Numbered from the stretch's first letter, positions 23,841 through 38,924 are shown. The stretch: DNA of 64,000 nt from Ifrita kowaldi (GCA_013398055.1 VZRS01009479.1:175894-239893); one strand, 5' to 3'. The notes: generated from the letters alone by a model not told the origin. Numbers and translations: made by a program.

Positions 23841-26800
23841 AATTGTGGTAATGTTTTCTACTCAGGGAAAATATCAACATCTAAATATTTAATACAGTCA
23901 CAGGAAATTTAAATGAAGTAAATTTTCAGAGAAAAATGAGGCGAGATGCTTCCAACAGCAATGGTTGAGACAGGGTTTCCTTTTAATTTTTGATGAGTAT
24001 TTGTTCTTCTGAGGGTTACATAAGTGATATCACAAATTCTAAGCCCTCTTTTTCCCTTCCTCCTGTGGTACAACTAAAGGCACATTTAGCTTGCATGTTA
24101 ATTCAGAAATGTGCCTGATAGGTCTACTTAACAAAACTGTGCTTCAACTTTGTGATGGGAACTATCTGTGAGCTGAGCATCCTCTCTTCGTTTTGCTCAT
24201 GAAATCCAGCCGTACTTTATATAAGAATGCAGAGAAGAAAGACAAATAGTTTATCCTCTAAGCCACCCAGCATCCTGTTCTTGATATTTCAGTAACATAT
24301 GCTAACATATGCTTTCCTCAAGAACTTCAAAAACATGCTTTTAGCAGCAATGAAAATAGTATCATACATCGAATTCAACTTTAAACCTCATAGTTTACCT
24401 CTAATACCATTACCTCATGTATAGAAGAAAATGTAAATCTAAAATATGCTGGTGATTATAACCTTTCTTCCTGACAGACACTGCAATATAAATGCACATA
24501 AATTGAATTTCTGCTTTAAAGAAATTTGAATACCTTTGGAGCATTTTAGCAAATCATCTCCAGCCCTTATGGCACAACTTCAATGGACTGTGGAAAAGTG
24601 CTCTCCCTATGGCATGAGTCCTGCAATAGAAGGACACAGTAAGGCAGAGAAATGCCAAGAAAAATAGAATGTACTCCATTGATATTCAAAATTTATTTTA
24701 TTAAACTTGCACAAAAGACCAAAAAAATGGAAGCTGGTTTTATTAGAACAGGCATTCAAATATTAACTCTGTGAGTGCCATTTGCATTGCTTGTCTGGAA
24801 AAAATAGGAATTGAAGATCCATAGTTTGACTTTGCTCCCTAGAAGAGGTTTTTGATTCTGCATGTTAACCATTAAATCAGAAACTGTGAGAGTGGGTAAG
24901 TCATGAGTAAGAGATTCTGATACATCAGATGAGAATTCTTCAGAGGGATTCTCCCTTGGGGGAGAAATTAGTGTATTTGAGCAATTTTGTACTAATTAGT
25001 AAATATGCCAATTGGTGGATAACAGCCATATTTCAGAATTCTATTTCTAGGGGAACATATGGCAATGTTCCTGAATACCATCAGCTGTCAGTGTTTATCT
25101 TAGAATACGGATGGGATGTGAAGATGCCAAAAAAAGTATTTTTCAGAGCGGCAAATACTAATATTTCCGTAATATGTTGGAAGGATAAACTAACTGAAGG
25201 TTCGTAAGTATTTGGTTGAGTGGAGAATGGCCAAGTTTGCTCTAAATTGGTTGGATCACTTTCCTGTTAACCTAAACAAGGCAGGTGTTTACTTTAGCAC
25301 GGTGAGATGCTTCAGTGGATTACAGATTTTTACCTCTGCATAATGCAGTGTGAATAATTTATGGTAATCTTGGGGATTGAAAGACCTGCTCATTGATGTA
25401 GTCTCACCACATGATATATCTTAAGATGATCTACTGCCAGGTAAATTCATGGGTTAGGATGGTTACCTCAGTGGTGAAATATTGGCCTTAGCCTTTGGCT
25501 CCACATGTGGTACAGACTTTCCAACTTCAGAAAATCAGAAATTGGTAAACGCTGTAACTTGTCAATAAATATGAAATGTGTGTGTATGCGTCAACACTGT
25601 CACCAGTCTGCCATTTCAGGTAATGGTCTAGATTGTTTTCATTCCTACTATAACTACTTATTTTCAGAACTTCACAATTTATGCATAAACACTTCCTCGT
25701 GACAAAGATCTAGGATGTGACATAAGCCAAAAAATTTCTTTTTTTATTTTAAACCAAACCTGTTTTTACACAAGGTTTATGAGTAGAAAGATATTCTTTG
25801 TATTCTGAAGAAATAACTTTTTATAGAAAAATTATGAATAAGGGCTTCATTTAGTCATTTTTCTGAGTGAGAGCGTGTAGGCATCTGAGATCTATGTGAA
25901 GTGAACTGTGGTGCTGGTCAACCCTGGTGTTCCTTTACTACCTTTTTGCATTTAAGCAGAATGTAATTTTTCTTTATAAAATATGTCACCTCTTCATTTT
26001 TTCATTCTAGTTAGAAAATGGGGTGGGTAAAAATTTCAAAACTCCTCCACGGCTTAGGGCCAGATGAGAGTTAAGACTAAATGACATTTAAAACCTGGTC
26101 ATTAGTATCTTCTCAATAAAGCAACGAAGGCGCTGAAGAGCCTGAGTCTCACTGAGAGTCACTGGGACTTAGAATACTATAGACCAGAATTAAAGATTAA
26201 AATAAGCAATTAAACTGTTTTTTGAATGCATGTAGACATTTTCCTGCTCTTCCAGACACCTGGCCTCTTTTGGGTATCTGGCCCTGAGTCACGTCTGGAT
26301 GTCCTGTGCTCAAAATGTGAGCTGTCAAGTCATCTGGAGCAAGGCATTGTCTATGCTAGCAATTTAAAGTAAAGCTTGTCGGAGTTTTTGATGTGACTAT
26401 TTAAATTTACATTAAATCCCCATCAGAACTACAGCAAGGATGGGAGGAGATCTAATGCAAACACTTCAAACCAACGCTCTGCTTCAGTTGCTGCAATGAA
26501 ATTGCTGGTGGAGACTCAGCAGCAGAGCTGCTGTAACAGTGGGCCTTCAATGCAGGCAGGGAAATGCACTGCAGGGGATGAAGTCATGGAGTAACTGTGC
26601 TACCCTGCAGCAGCCAGGGGAGCAGGGATCAGGGGTGCTCAGGGCTCTGAGTCACCTGCGATGCCAGGACCATGGAAGAGACTAGCACAGAACCCAGCTA
26701 GGCAAAACCTGCCTGGAAGGTTTTCTTGGCTTCCTGACCCTTCTGCATCAGTCTGTGGTAGAAACTAAATGCATCCAACTGACGAAATTCCATAGTCTAG

Positions 26801-27879
26801 GGCCCAATGGTTGTCTTATTCTGATAAAGTGCAGTGGCTGTTGGAGGGCCACGGGGGCAAGAAGCTTTCAGAGCTCCAAGGCTGCACTGCAAGTGCTGCC
26901 TCACAAGTCATACTAGCCCAAAAGAAAACCCAGCCCAGGCAGCCAGGAGTTCTTCTGGAAAGAAATTCATAGTGTTTGGAAATACAGACTAGAACACATT
27001 CAAAATGACTACTTTTATTCTTCTGACAGGTATAAAAAACCCATAGAATAGAAAACTAGAATGTAGTATAATACAGGGCTGGAAACTTTCTGTCCTTTAT
27101 CACATTACTTATGTAGGTCTATCTCCTGAATTCAAAGGATGGAGAATTCTTTAGCTAGGAAATGTATAGCCCATACAATGCCAAGAAAAGCTAGATAATG
27201 TTGAAGTTGATAGCTTCAAAAAATGCAAGGAATATAAAATGATCTCTAAGTCTGTAATCTTTAGGTCCTGTGATTTTTAAGGAAAGCTTCTAATTTTGGG
27301 ACCCAGGTTATGATATGTGAATGTGTGGGGTGGATGGTAATGTACAGAATAACAAAGTCATTTGAGCATCTGTCAATTCTCATGTTTGAAAGATCAGTTC
27401 CTCTTGGAAGAATACTTGTTCCCTGCCGGTATTGATATATTGATTAGACTGCTGTGTCTTTGGCAGCTTGTTGTTTCTTTTGGAAATCTGAAATATGTTT
27501 TAAAAATAAATACAAAATCTCCTCTTTCCCTGACCCCTGTAAAGATGGTCATCTGGACATAATCTCTAATCACAACTACAGGCTGTGAAACTGGGGGTTG
27601 CAATAGAAATGCCAACAAAATTTTAACTGTGCCATAATACAATAGTTATGTAAATACAGTACATAATGCACTTAATATGCTAATCTCTGAATATCAGGAA
27701 GCAAAATCTCTCTGGACCAGAACCCAGCTATGGCATTGCAGCCTTTTGCTTACAGAAAAACAGAGAATCAATTGCAGAGCCTGTAAGGGTGAGCTGGTTC
27801 TTCTGGTTAGCCCTAGCATTTCTGGGAGAATGAACAGCACTTCTTAATTTTCACTTCAACCACTAGCTGCTTTTTTTAA
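23841..27879. other. Non-coding DNA, nothing recognised
   Basis: Long AT-rich stretch with a GC-richer patch at about 26430-26940. An imperfect direct repeat of AACATATGCT lies at 24294-24313. Nothing here could be assigned to a gene or repeat family. A SINE-head-like word near 25460-25490 is too short to call. Confidence 0.45.
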
Positions 27880-28370
27880 TGGTATGTCTTGCCAGTTAGG
27901 CTTGAATCTGCCATGTTTTTGATGATTTATTTTTGTTTGACAATAATGTAAAATACAAACCATCTGATGCTAGGTTTTAGCTCCATTAGCTAGGAACCGC
28001 AAACCTATGCCATGTCACTTTTTCTTTTTATAGTGCTGTTTCAAACTTACTGGCATAATTGGTCGATCTTTTTCTTTGTCTGGATTAAATGATGGTTTTG
28101 GCTAGAGTTTCAAACCACGATGCCAAATTTTCTTACTCTTATGACTCCCATCTCCATGTTGCACAGGACTAACTATATAATATTCAAATGGCTCATTTGT
28201 AAACACACAATTATGTACACAAAGAGTGCTTCTTAATGTTTCCCCAATTTGGCTCTGCTGTTACACTAGTGATGGCTGCTGGCATGCAGACCAGCTAATT
28301 TGTGCCATGCCAGCACTCCGAAAGCTGAATTAAATTGAGCCTGGATAATGTACAAATACTGCAACCTAAT
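27880..28370. promoter_or_regulatory. Candidate conserved non-coding block
   Basis: A repeat-free AT-rich block with homeodomain-like cores and short GC-containing islands, such as GCCATGCCAGCACTCCGAAA near 28304. No frame is open across it. The call is based on sequence texture and its place in a gene desert. Confidence 0.25.
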
Positions 28371-30870
28371 GCTTTTTAAAAGTCAGTCCCTGAAGATCAT
28401 ACGTGCAGATGGGTTTCTGTTCGATACGTGTATCTGTGCACGCACCTCTCATGCCAATACATGGATTTTAGTGAGGATCCAGTTAACAGACGTATGTTGG
28501 CACATTATTCCTGAAGCAGTTCTTCCATTACGTAATGGGGCTGCCTAGACATAACCAAAACAGCCCTCCTCAGACTTGTTGGACAAAGGGATCACAGCCA
28601 GCCCTCACCCTCTGCTGGAGGTGCTGCAGAGAGACAAAAGAACAGCCTGATGTGTGCACGGGATCCATGTCCCACCCACAGACCCACAGAAAGATGGAGC
28701 CATGGAAAGATGCTTTGCTGGAGCCCAGGAGTCAGGGCGGGCTGGGGGAGCCAGGGGCCATGCACAGGACTGGAACTGCTCTACAAACACAGGTTTTGCA
28801 AACACACACCTTTTGGCTGCAGTAGTCGATTTGCTTATCTTTGAAGGTAGAGAGACAATTACAATTTGTGAAAATTTCTTACAAAGGTATTTTTTACTTT
28901 GACATAGGTGCTTTCTCAACAGCTGCCTTAATAAAGTGACAGAACTTTTATTGAAGGAAAGTACCAGGTTTTACCCTATGTGAACCTCAATAGACAAGTC
29001 TCATCAGCCACAAGCCAGTTCACACCCCAGAGTGTGAAGCACTAATAAGTCACAGTGGCTCAGCAAGGGTTTCTTGTGTAAGCAAAGTGTCCTGAGCCCA
29101 CCAGAGTATGTCATGCAATAGAAACGCTTTCAGTCTTTTCGGAAGTAATGTTGTCAGTAAGTTTGTGGTGCTTAACACTCCCAGGTGTTTCAGTCTGGCT
29201 CCATTCAAAATATAGGAGATACCAGAGGTGTGGCTCTGTCCAATTGTCTTAGTCCAGGTAGTGTTTATTCATGTTTTTTGGATCTATGCACTTGAATACC
29301 TTCTGTAGAAGTGAAAGAGAGTAGGGAAATGAAAGATCTGAGTGTGCAGCAGAAACAGAATGAAATTTCACGGTGGAAAACCTTTTTCATGTTTTAAACC
29401 TTTTCTGCACATCTGTGGGCTGTTGGGATGTACTAATCACCAACTAATAGTTGCTGCTTTGGAAAATAATAGCATGAATAGAAGATATGGAGGGTATGCA
29501 GAATGAAGTAGATCTGATTATTTTAAACTTGACAGGTTTCTGAAGAGAGTTTTTAGTGGGGGAGGTATTGGAGGTGGTTGTTGTCACCACATATTTGGGG
29601 GAGGAAGGCCTCTGCTGGTGCTTTGTGGAGAACCTGGAGAGCTGGTTCAGTTTGTGCAGGGCTGCAGATTTTGGCTGATTCACAAAGCAAAAAGTAAAAT
29701 CAAAAGGAAATATCATTTCCTCAACTACAAGGTATTAATATCCTGTTCAATTTAATTTCTACCTTTTGTTATTGTGAACCCTTTAATATGTAGTGTCAGC
29801 TTGGCAAGGATTTTCCAACAGTATCCAAAGAGAATTTGCCCCTGATATATTGTCACAGGAATTGCTGCAGCTCTCAATAATGGAGTGTCTCAAGAAGCAG
29901 CCATGGAGCTGGCTGCTGCAAGGAGAATAAATCCCCCCTGAGCAAAGTGCTGCCCAAAGTCCCCAGGAGTCTAATAATAATTTCTGAGACAAATTAATAT
30001 AATCAGGATGCTACAAGCTCCTCACTGTGTGGATATAGCGCAGGTATGAGGCTGACCAACAAGCACACAGCGAGGGGCAAGAGCTGGGCTGGGCACGGGT
30101 GGTTTCGGGCTGCAAAACCCTCCTGCACCGCATGTGCTGGGATAACTTGTCCTGGGACAAGGAGGCACAACTGCTGTGCAAGGAGGCTGCTCATGCAATG
30201 CATAAATACATTCCTTTGTGCTGGGAGGTGAGGCAGCTCTGTGCTAGAGAGCCAGAAGTGCTCTGTACAAATCTCCCATGCTATTATCTCAAAGATAAAT
30301 ATTCTCCTTGTTCCACATATATTGATTTTTCTGATTAAAGAAAAAGGGCATTTTCGCAAATATACTTCCTGCCTTTAAAATATCATAGAACTCAAGTCAA
30401 ATTGCCCAGCACTTTTTTCATGATATATTACTGTTACTGTGTGTTTGCTCCTACTCAGATGAACCACAGATGGAATTTGCCTACTTTCAGTCTTACATTA
30501 GTCATAAAACCACCAAAAAGATTTATTAAACTGAGACTTGAAAACAGAGCTGAATTCTCCTTTTCTTAGTTTTCATATTCTGAGTTTTGGACTGTTGCTG
30601 GTTTATTTGCAGGACTATAAAACCTGCAGGAATTGCTGCCTTCTCAGCAATTACCCGTCAAGACAAATGAGAAAGCAAAGCACCTCAGTGCTTATTAACA
30701 TTAATTTAATGAACACATTCTAAATTGTTCTCCCAGTGTTGAAAAATGGGAGAAAATAGAAGAAATTTAGAATAGATGATGTTGATAATTCTTATCTAGT
30801 TCACAAATCCATTTAGCTCCAGTATGAAATGTATCTTTCCATTTGAATCCTGGAAAATTAACTAAATCAA
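28371..30870. other. Non-coding DNA, nothing recognised
   Basis: The GC-richer parts (28540-28800, 29850-30250) keep several short frames open on both strands, with no domain features. No RNA gene or repeat family was recognised. Confidence 0.45.
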
Positions 30871-31290
30871 TGCTCTATGAAAGCCTCTTTTCCCCCTGCT
30901 TTATCAAGATATTGGCCAACAGTGGCCCTTTTTCCTTATATCATTAAAATGCTTCCTTTGGAATTATCTCAATTCCATAGATGACCTGTGGCCTCAAGTC
31001 ACCAATTAAATGACTTCAGCAATACCCTATTTCCACTGAACGGCAGCTGAAATATGATGTACCTTTATTCCTTACTAAGATGCACGACTCGGGTGTTTAG
31101 GGTTGACTGAACAGCAGGACTGATTTCCCATCCATTCACCCTCCACCCCCTTTTTGAAAGAAAAAAAATTTTAATTATCTGGGCTCTGTCATCACAGCAG
31201 CCAGACCATTTTAGTATCTGTTATTGTTTCCCTGCAATGAGTTTACAGGATGTTGCAAAATATGAAGATGTGGTTTACAGCGCTCCAGTT
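30871..31290. promoter_or_regulatory. Candidate conserved non-coding block
   Basis: Complex AT-rich sequence with words such as CTTTATCAAGATATTGGCCA near 30898 and CACCAATTAAATGACTTC near 31000. It is free of repeats and open frames. Homeodomain-type cores recur. Regulatory function is only inferred. Confidence 0.25.
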
Positions 31291-33659
31291 TCATGCTGTA
31301 TGTGAATAGTGTTATACAAGTCATGTGGCAGCTCAGACATGTGTTTTGAGGTTTTTGGTGTGTCACTCAAGGCCCTTGGCCCTGTGTCCTTTGTATGGCT
31401 GGATGATGAATTTTATACTGGCAGAATATGCTGTTTGTGGAAAATAGATTTTTGTGTGGAGGAGCTGCCAACATATTTCCTTAGACTGACATCAAAGTAC
31501 AACAAATGCTGTCAGGGAAGCCTTGTTCTAAAACACATGGATTTGTGCATTAGTGTCTGTGGGAATCTGTGTATGTATTCAGGGCTTTTCTCATATTTAA
31601 TAATAATAAACTACCAGACATATGTATCTGTAACTTGGCACTCTCTCTCTGCCCCATCTACAGCCATCACCTTAGGATCTTTTATCTCAAGCTAATGACA
31701 GTTGTGCCTTCAGCAGTCAACAGTCCCTGACAAAATCCTGGAGTTGGCCAAAAAGACACAAACCAGAACTCCTAGAAATATCTAATATTCTTCTTACTTT
31801 TGGCATTACCATCACAGAAATTGTTTGTTTTAAATTCTGTTTGGCATATCCGAGACCTTAAGATCATCTGACAGGATCAGGTTCAGTGTGAGTGTTCTCT
31901 TAATTCCAAAACCATCCAGCTTTCAGTCAGCTTCACATTTTAAACCTCAACACAAATATATAACCTCACTGATTCTCATGTGTCATATGACTGTGCAGAA
32001 GCTTGTTTAATTGCTTTGTGCAATTAGATATAGTTACGTATAAACACTGTAAATAAAAAAGTGAAATTTGCATAAAAGGCACTTTGTGCTGAAAAATCTT
32101 AACTACTTTGCTTCAATATTTTATCATTTGAAAATATAATTGTAGGGGTCCTCTTACACTAGTGACTTTGGAAAGTACAAAATCAATGCCTTCTCTATTT
32201 CTGATTTTTATTAGCCTAAGAGTGAGAAAGTAAAACATTTAAAAATACGTACAACCTATTTTTGTCTTTGGGCTGTTTGCTTTGCTTTGGCCCAGAGACA
32301 TGGGAAACAGTGATGGATAGTCAGAGTGGGCAACCCATCTCTTTTATTCCCACTGTGCTCCATAATTTTTAATCTTTATTGTGTCTGAAGCTAAATCTGA
32401 GGCATTCCAGAGCCTCGATGCTGCATGTAGCAAGGACCAGTCAACAGCACTCTGAGCTGGGAGGCAAAAGTCCTGATGCCAGAGGTCAGGGACTGAATGG
32501 GGAGCTGGAGCCCAGAGATCAGTCCTCTGTGGTCTGGAGCTTGTGCAGAGCTCTGCACCAAAAGAAATGGAGTATAAAATGCTGTCAAGGCAAACAACAG
32601 CCTCTTGCTTTCCTTTTGCACTGGTAAGAAGTGCTGCACAGGCAGCAATCAAACTCTTCTCGTTGAGACCATGCAGTCGTTCCACTGCACTGTTTTCCCA
32701 GCAGCCAGGTATTTATAATGATGCTTTTCCATACTTGAGATCTGTGGCTGAAAATTTAAGTGACTTGTTAGTGATGTTTCTCAGCTTTTGGATCCCACAT
32801 AAATAATATATTGATAATGGTTTGTTATTTGGCTTTGGTTTCCTTTCAAGCATTGTCAAACTGTAGTTCTAAAGTACATTAAAAAGGAGAAGGATTATTT
32901 TGCAGTCAGGTACAGCTCTGTTAGAGAGAGGTAATAGGGAGAAACAAGCTTCAACGGGTAGGCAGGCAGTTGTCTTGATCGTACATATGTTTTAACTTGT
33001 GAAAAGACAAAAATAGTCTTCATGCCAGAGATGTCTAAAGTCTCACTGAGTTGTCATCTCAATAAACTATCAGCCAGGACCTTTGTCATTTTGTTACTGT
33101 CTGTCATGTGGCTTTATTCACCTCTCCCTGCACTTCATTGCAGGGGAAGTCAAAAAAGTCCTAGGTGTCTTTTTTTTATTGTTATTTTATTTTATTTCCA
33201 CAGAGCCTTAATCTGTTTTACATCTGTATGTGACTGCAGAAAGGCAAGAAAGGGTGAAAATTGATCAATCCACAGTAAAGCAGTGGGAGAGCTACTTAGT
33301 ACTGTTGAAATAACTCCTGTCCTATCCTGACAGATCTCAGCGCTGCAGCTTCAAAACCACTAGCAATGCTACGGAGTGTTTTTTAAGTGAAGTGCTAGTA
33401 TTCCCTTTCGGTACATTTCTGAAACTATACATATGTAGGTTTGCTAGAAATATTTAGGAGAAACAGCTGGACGTTACAAGAAAGCTGTCTTTTATACTTA
33501 ATCTTTTTTATACGACCCAGTTCATATTTATAGTGTATTTTCATTCAGCTTTCCTGCTCCTAGCCCCCGTCTCCTTAATCTTCTGTGTCTTACGTTTGTG
33601 TCTGAGCATACTTTCAAATGAGAGGTCAGAGAAGATTGAGCACAGTTTTGTCAGTCCTA
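31291..33659. other. Non-coding DNA, nothing recognised
   Basis: A 128-codon + frame at 31309-31695 is fairly Cys- and Ser-rich but has no recognisable domain. Overlapping frames at 32344-32806 on both strands are mutually exclusive and patternless. No repeat family was recognised. Confidence 0.45.
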
Positions 33660-33705
33660 AGGGCCTGATTCTGCACTCCTGATTGATGTCAGGAGTGTAA
33701 TAATC
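33660..33705. repeat. Relic of an old palindromic amniote repeat (tentative)
   Basis: It starts with GGGCCTGATTCTGCACT, a word typical of a widespread old sauropsid interspersed repeat. It contains a perfect 9-bp inverted repeat, CACTCCTGA (33674-33682) and TCAGGAGTG (33689-33697), with a 6-base loop. A near-identical opening word is at 54159. Family name not assigned. Confidence 0.4.
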
Positions 33706-36700
33706 AAAACTATCAGGAGGCCCCTGCTGTTGCCTGGATGAAGAATCAGTCTGGCATCTCTGCTCTGGGAGAAACCCCCTGTTCTCCTGCCCTGCCATTT
33801 TATACTTGCTTTTACAGAGATAAGATATGAAGACCTGCGGCTGCCTCATTTGTATCCACAAATGTGCTTGCAACCATCTTCAAATTACCACTTCTGCAGC
33901 ATTCCTGAATGCCTGCTATGAATAGCCTCCTTCAGGATAAAGTTACAAGCACAACATGGTCCAACAGAACATCAGTGAAATGCCACGTTACCTCTGAGTC
34001 ACTTAACTGGGCTCAGAGCAGATAAAAAAATATCCCCAAAGTCATTGCTGTTATTAGATCATTGTCTGGCCAATGCATGGAGAATATGGAGAGTCCTAGG
34101 AGGGCTTTTTTCCCTTATTCTGTATTTAAATCTATGGGGCTGAACAGTTGATTCTAGACTTGGACTGAACTGAACCTTTCAATAACTTGTGTTTTAATCA
34201 AAATCAGATGTATATATGTGTGTATCTTCCTGCAACCAGCCCAGAATACTTTTCTTTAGGGTATTTCAAAATCATAACACTTAATGGGTGATGTGGTGCC
34301 TCCTGACATTCTGAGACAATATTTATCTTCATTACAACAGAATTATGTCATCATTGCTGTGCTCTAAATGTTATAAACTAATCAAGTAATAGTTTGCTAC
34401 AGGAAAGCTGTTAGAAGTATCAAGACTACAAGGATAATAATGTCCATATTTTTTTTAACAAAATGTGTACAATAAAAAAGTCTCTTATCTCACCCACCTT
34501 TGTAAGAACTCACTGCTCCTGTCAGTCCCTGAAGTTATGGTTTTCTTCTGAAGAATGGGCTGAAGAAAGTTGTTCAGCCAAGCCTGAGCACTTCAATTTT
34601 CATATTTGCTTGAATATGAAAATTATATCACTATCTTTTGTGATGACGGTAGCCATACACGTGTGGCATGATGAGATAATATCAATTACCTTTTGCCAAA
34701 GCAGCCTTCTCAAATGGGGCTGACCTAACCCCATCAAGCCAAGGGGTCAGCATCTGCAGTTACTGTTTCTCTTTCACTATGATGCAGAAAGTCTTGGGCT
34801 TTCTGAGGGGAAGGCACCCAGCCCAGATGGCTGGGACTCACCAGTCACAAGCCTGCAGCTTAATTAGCAAGTTTCTAGTCCAAAGGAGTCTGAAGAGCAG
34901 ATCAGTGTGATATGCTCTCTTTTGCTTCTCTGGGTTAGAAGATGAAAGTGTATTTTCCTGGAGAATGTGTTACATAGCTCAGTTTATGACAATCCAACCT
35001 GACAATATTGAAGACATGAATGTGGGGTTGTTATCCCAGCAGGAGAATCAGGAGTGCAGAGATTGCTTCTGCTCCAGTGCTCAGTACCAAAGATGGATTC
35101 AGGAAGAGCCAAGAGCAGCATAATATTTTAACAGTCCTGGAGAAGGAGCCCTGCATTTGAAGGGTAGCCCGTGTGCTGCTTCTTTATTCCTGTGTTTTCT
35201 CCTTTCAGCCAGTATTGGCTTGTCAGGGTGTGTTTTAAGCCAGCTGTTCTTCATCCAGATTCCAGCCTCCCTCATGCACCCAGAGGTCTGGAAGACAGTG
35301 CTGGCTGTGCAGGATGAAAAGGATATGTCTTGGCATATTGCTGGGCTATTAGTCCGAACCACTGCATGGTGATCCCTGGAGATGGCTCTGGAAAGGGACA
35401 AATGAACTGGACAGTATTTAGCAAGTTAGAACAAACTGGGACTGGCCAGTAGCTAGGCAGGTCCCTGGCATGGGATGCAGGTTTCCTGATGATGAACCAG
35501 GCTACCTTGGTCACAGAGCTTGTGTGCTTGCCTTCACAACCTGCTGTTCCAAATCAAATAGATTTTTTCCCCCTTCTCTTCTGGCACAAGTAAATCATAC
35601 AATTAGAAGAAAAATCAAGCTGCATACAAATTCCATGAGCCAACCAAGTGAAAAAATCTGACAGAGAAAACACATCTATTTGTTTTTCATATTTAAGAGT
35701 AGCAGGACTTTCCCCTCACAATTACGGTTAATCCACTGGCCTTTGGCTTTTCAACACAGAAAACTGGTGATGTATCTGTCTTAAGATGAGAAAAAATTTC
35801 TTTAGTTACTTTTGCCTGCTGATATCAAATCCCACCACAGCAGGTTTTGTATGGCTGTGCAGAAGTTTCCCAAGAGAATTCCTCTGCCACAAACCCACCC
35901 TGCAGCTGTACAGCATACAGGAGTGGGATGGAGTCATGTATTCCTGCTGTTTCTAAGAGGAAAAAGTCTCTGCATCACAGGTTATGAATGCAAAGGTGAG
36001 ATTTGGAAGGACTGGAGCTAGAATAGTCTGTTCATTGACATCTCTAACTGGCCTAGGACAAGAGAAGGCCAGCCTGACCCCTTTGAAGCTCTCTGTCATG
36101 GGAATGCCTTCTGGAGCTCTCTGCTTGACACTTATCCTCCTAGACTGGGTGGTGGCACGAGTGCCACAAGTTAGCTCTTGGATAACGTATAGCTCATGTC
36201 TAAGACACTATTAGATTTAGAAAACAGAATCATTTGCCAAAGCCCAGAGGGAGCAGAAGGGGAAGAAAAAGGGAATGGTTCTTAAAAAGTCTTATGTTTC
36301 TCTTTGGAAGAAAATTACCATCATCTATCTTTCCTTTCTTGCAAGCTCCTGGAACCGACTAGTAGTGCCCTGCTGCTGGATTTTCAGACTTCTATTTTGC
36401 TGAAGAATATCTCTCTGATGCAGGTGCCAGTGTCATTTATCAGAGGATGATGTCAACATTCCTGTGTCATACATGACAAATGACAGCAGTAAGGAGTGCC
36501 CCTTGAATTCTCTAACTTTCACTAGGCTCTTCCCTTTCTCCAGTTAAATGACATTTTATTTCCTACAGTGTTTCAGTTTAGACTTCTGCTGCCTCTAGAG
36601 AGTGTACGTTCAAATTGACTCAGAATGAGTGATTAGTACCAGGCCCTGAGCTCTAAATTCAGTATTAGTGTAATACAGTTGCACGGCAATGGACGTAAAC

Positions 36701-38924
36701 TTTGCTTTCATGCTTTTGGGGCAAATTCTGCCTTGTCTTACACCTCAGAAAATGCCAGGGACCTTTTCTTATATTTCCCAGCAGCAGAGCTGGCTGGATG
36801 TGAGAGCATCTGCCTCATCTTCTGTTTCTAATGCTTTTAAGGAGATGAAAGATTTTGAGTTGGTGAAAACTACCGTATTCGGAAGAGTTTGCTTTGCAAA
36901 ACATTTACCTGTTCTTGTATCAGTGGGCACTTGGGTCCAGAAATCCATGCCTTGACCATGTTCTGTAGGTGGGCCTGGTTTGAAAGGTCATACAGAAATT
37001 AATTAGGATGGCACTAGTGGCACACTCAGTAAGTGGAGCAAAGCAAAATAAAATCTTGGTAAGTAAACAGGCAGGACAGAGCTCATATGCTGCTTCTAAT
37101 CCTCTTTTTCTGCTGCTTCTTTCTATTCTTCTTGCTGGAAGAAGGGATTTGGACTCTTTCTCTTAAGCCATGCATGTACAAAAAGGACTTTATTTTTAAC
37201 TCATGTTAAAATCCTTTCTTGGACTAGGCAGCAACAGTTTTAACGTTGGCTGACTGTGACAACCCAGAGGGGGGAGCTTAGGGTTTATCTTGACCAGTAA
37301 ATGCCTGTTAGAACTGCTACTGTTTTGACTAACGCTTGTTAAAAGATCAGTATGGACAACATGTGTTTTTAAAACCACACACCTGTACTCCTAATGACAG
37401 CAAGGCCTTGGGGGAGGAAGTGATTCACAGGACTGCTGCTCCCTGCACTTTCCACCCACTCAATATTTCTTTACAGTGTACTTTCCTCTGTTCAAGCACG
37501 CACAGGTCTGCCAACCCTCTGATTTTTCTGGTACCAGTCTTTTAAGCTAACCACCAGCATGGCTTCCCTTTGTTCAGCACCCAAGGAAAGGGTTGGATTT
37601 TCATCAGAGCTCAGTATTCAGCAGCAGCCAGGGCACTGTTTGACATGTGCTTAAATAGCATCCCAAAAAATAAACTTTTTTCCATCCTGCTGTTTTCTCC
37701 CACTGCACTAGTCCAAACACTAACACAGATAAACAAGGAATTATTTAGAGAAACTAATCCAACTGAAGAGGACCATAAATAACTTGATTTTTCACTAGTA
37801 CTGCATTTAGTTGTCATATTTCACACCTTCCATCTAAAATCAATAGAATCAACAAAGCTGCTTGTGGACTTTGAGATGTTTCTGGGTCTTTTCTTGGAAC
37901 AGAACAGATTTTTTTTTTTTTTAAATTCAGTTATCTTACAGACATTTCAAACAATCTCTCCCTGAAAGGACAGGTTTGCTCCCAAGATCAGAGGGAGATA
38001 GGATAGTGACAGCAGCAATTTAGATGAACCCCATTCATTATACGCTGGATTTAAAATTTTTGCACAAGTTTGCATTAGAAAAAAAACCCCTATAGTGGCT
38101 TTAACAGGAGAATGATATCTGCATGGTGACTTGCACTTAATAACTAAGCAGAGCATAATTCCTGGCAGAAACTTGGAGTAGAGCAGCCCTTCCTGGTATT
38201 ACTGGTGAGAGTAGAGGGGATCACTCACTCATGGATGCAAAAGTGATTCAGGTATTTTCATGTATTTATATTTTCAAAGGTTTCTTCAGAAGGAATAGAT
38301 TTAGCAACATACCTCTCCTTTCTTTTTAATATGAGAACATAACTTTTTTTTTTCTGTACACTTCTAGTGTTTCCCCAAAGCAGGGGTCCGTTAGCTCCAG
38401 GCCTCAACAGTCTCAGGGGCTGTGATCTTATCTTAGGCTGCCAAAGATCATTATACACATCACTGTCATGTTGCTATGTTGTTGGTGGAGCTTTTTTCTT
38501 TCCTTCTGTTTCATTTTCTTTGTTTTTTACAGAGGTAAAAAAAAAGGTGGTAGGGTTTTTCTAGCCCTCAGACATGTAACCCAAGACAAAAGGCCTCAAT
38601 TTCTCGCACTCTTCCTTTCCAACTCTACCAGCTGAAGTACTATTTTTCACAGGATGAATTGCTGATATTCCTACTTACACAAACTAAGGGCAGCAACTGA
38701 GTCTTCCAGTCTGTAACTGTCTTAACTCAGACAGTACCAACATTAATATTCCTAATGGTAAAGCTTTCATTTTGGTTTCTATTCCATAGTCTAATTTATA
38801 TTTCTCATTCTCTAGTTACTGAAATATTTCTGATGTGCCCAGCAGGTAACTTCTAGGAGTCACAGCAGGTCAAGCTTACTTTAAAAAAAGGAGGAAGGGT
38901 AAAAGCTGGAAAGCATAAAAACTA
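33706..38924. other. Non-coding DNA, nothing recognised
   Basis: Long stretch of mixed composition without recognisable genes. A possible further fragment of the same old repeat class lies near 36655-36750 (GGGGCAAATTCTGCC). T runs occur at 37909-37922 and around 38345. All open frames are short and overlapped on the opposite strand. Confidence 0.45.

Noticed and set aside
25440..25500. tRNA/SINE-head-like word (CTCAGTGGTGAAATATTGGC)
   Set aside because: Too short. There is no cloverleaf, no convincing A and B box pair, and no SINE core downstream.
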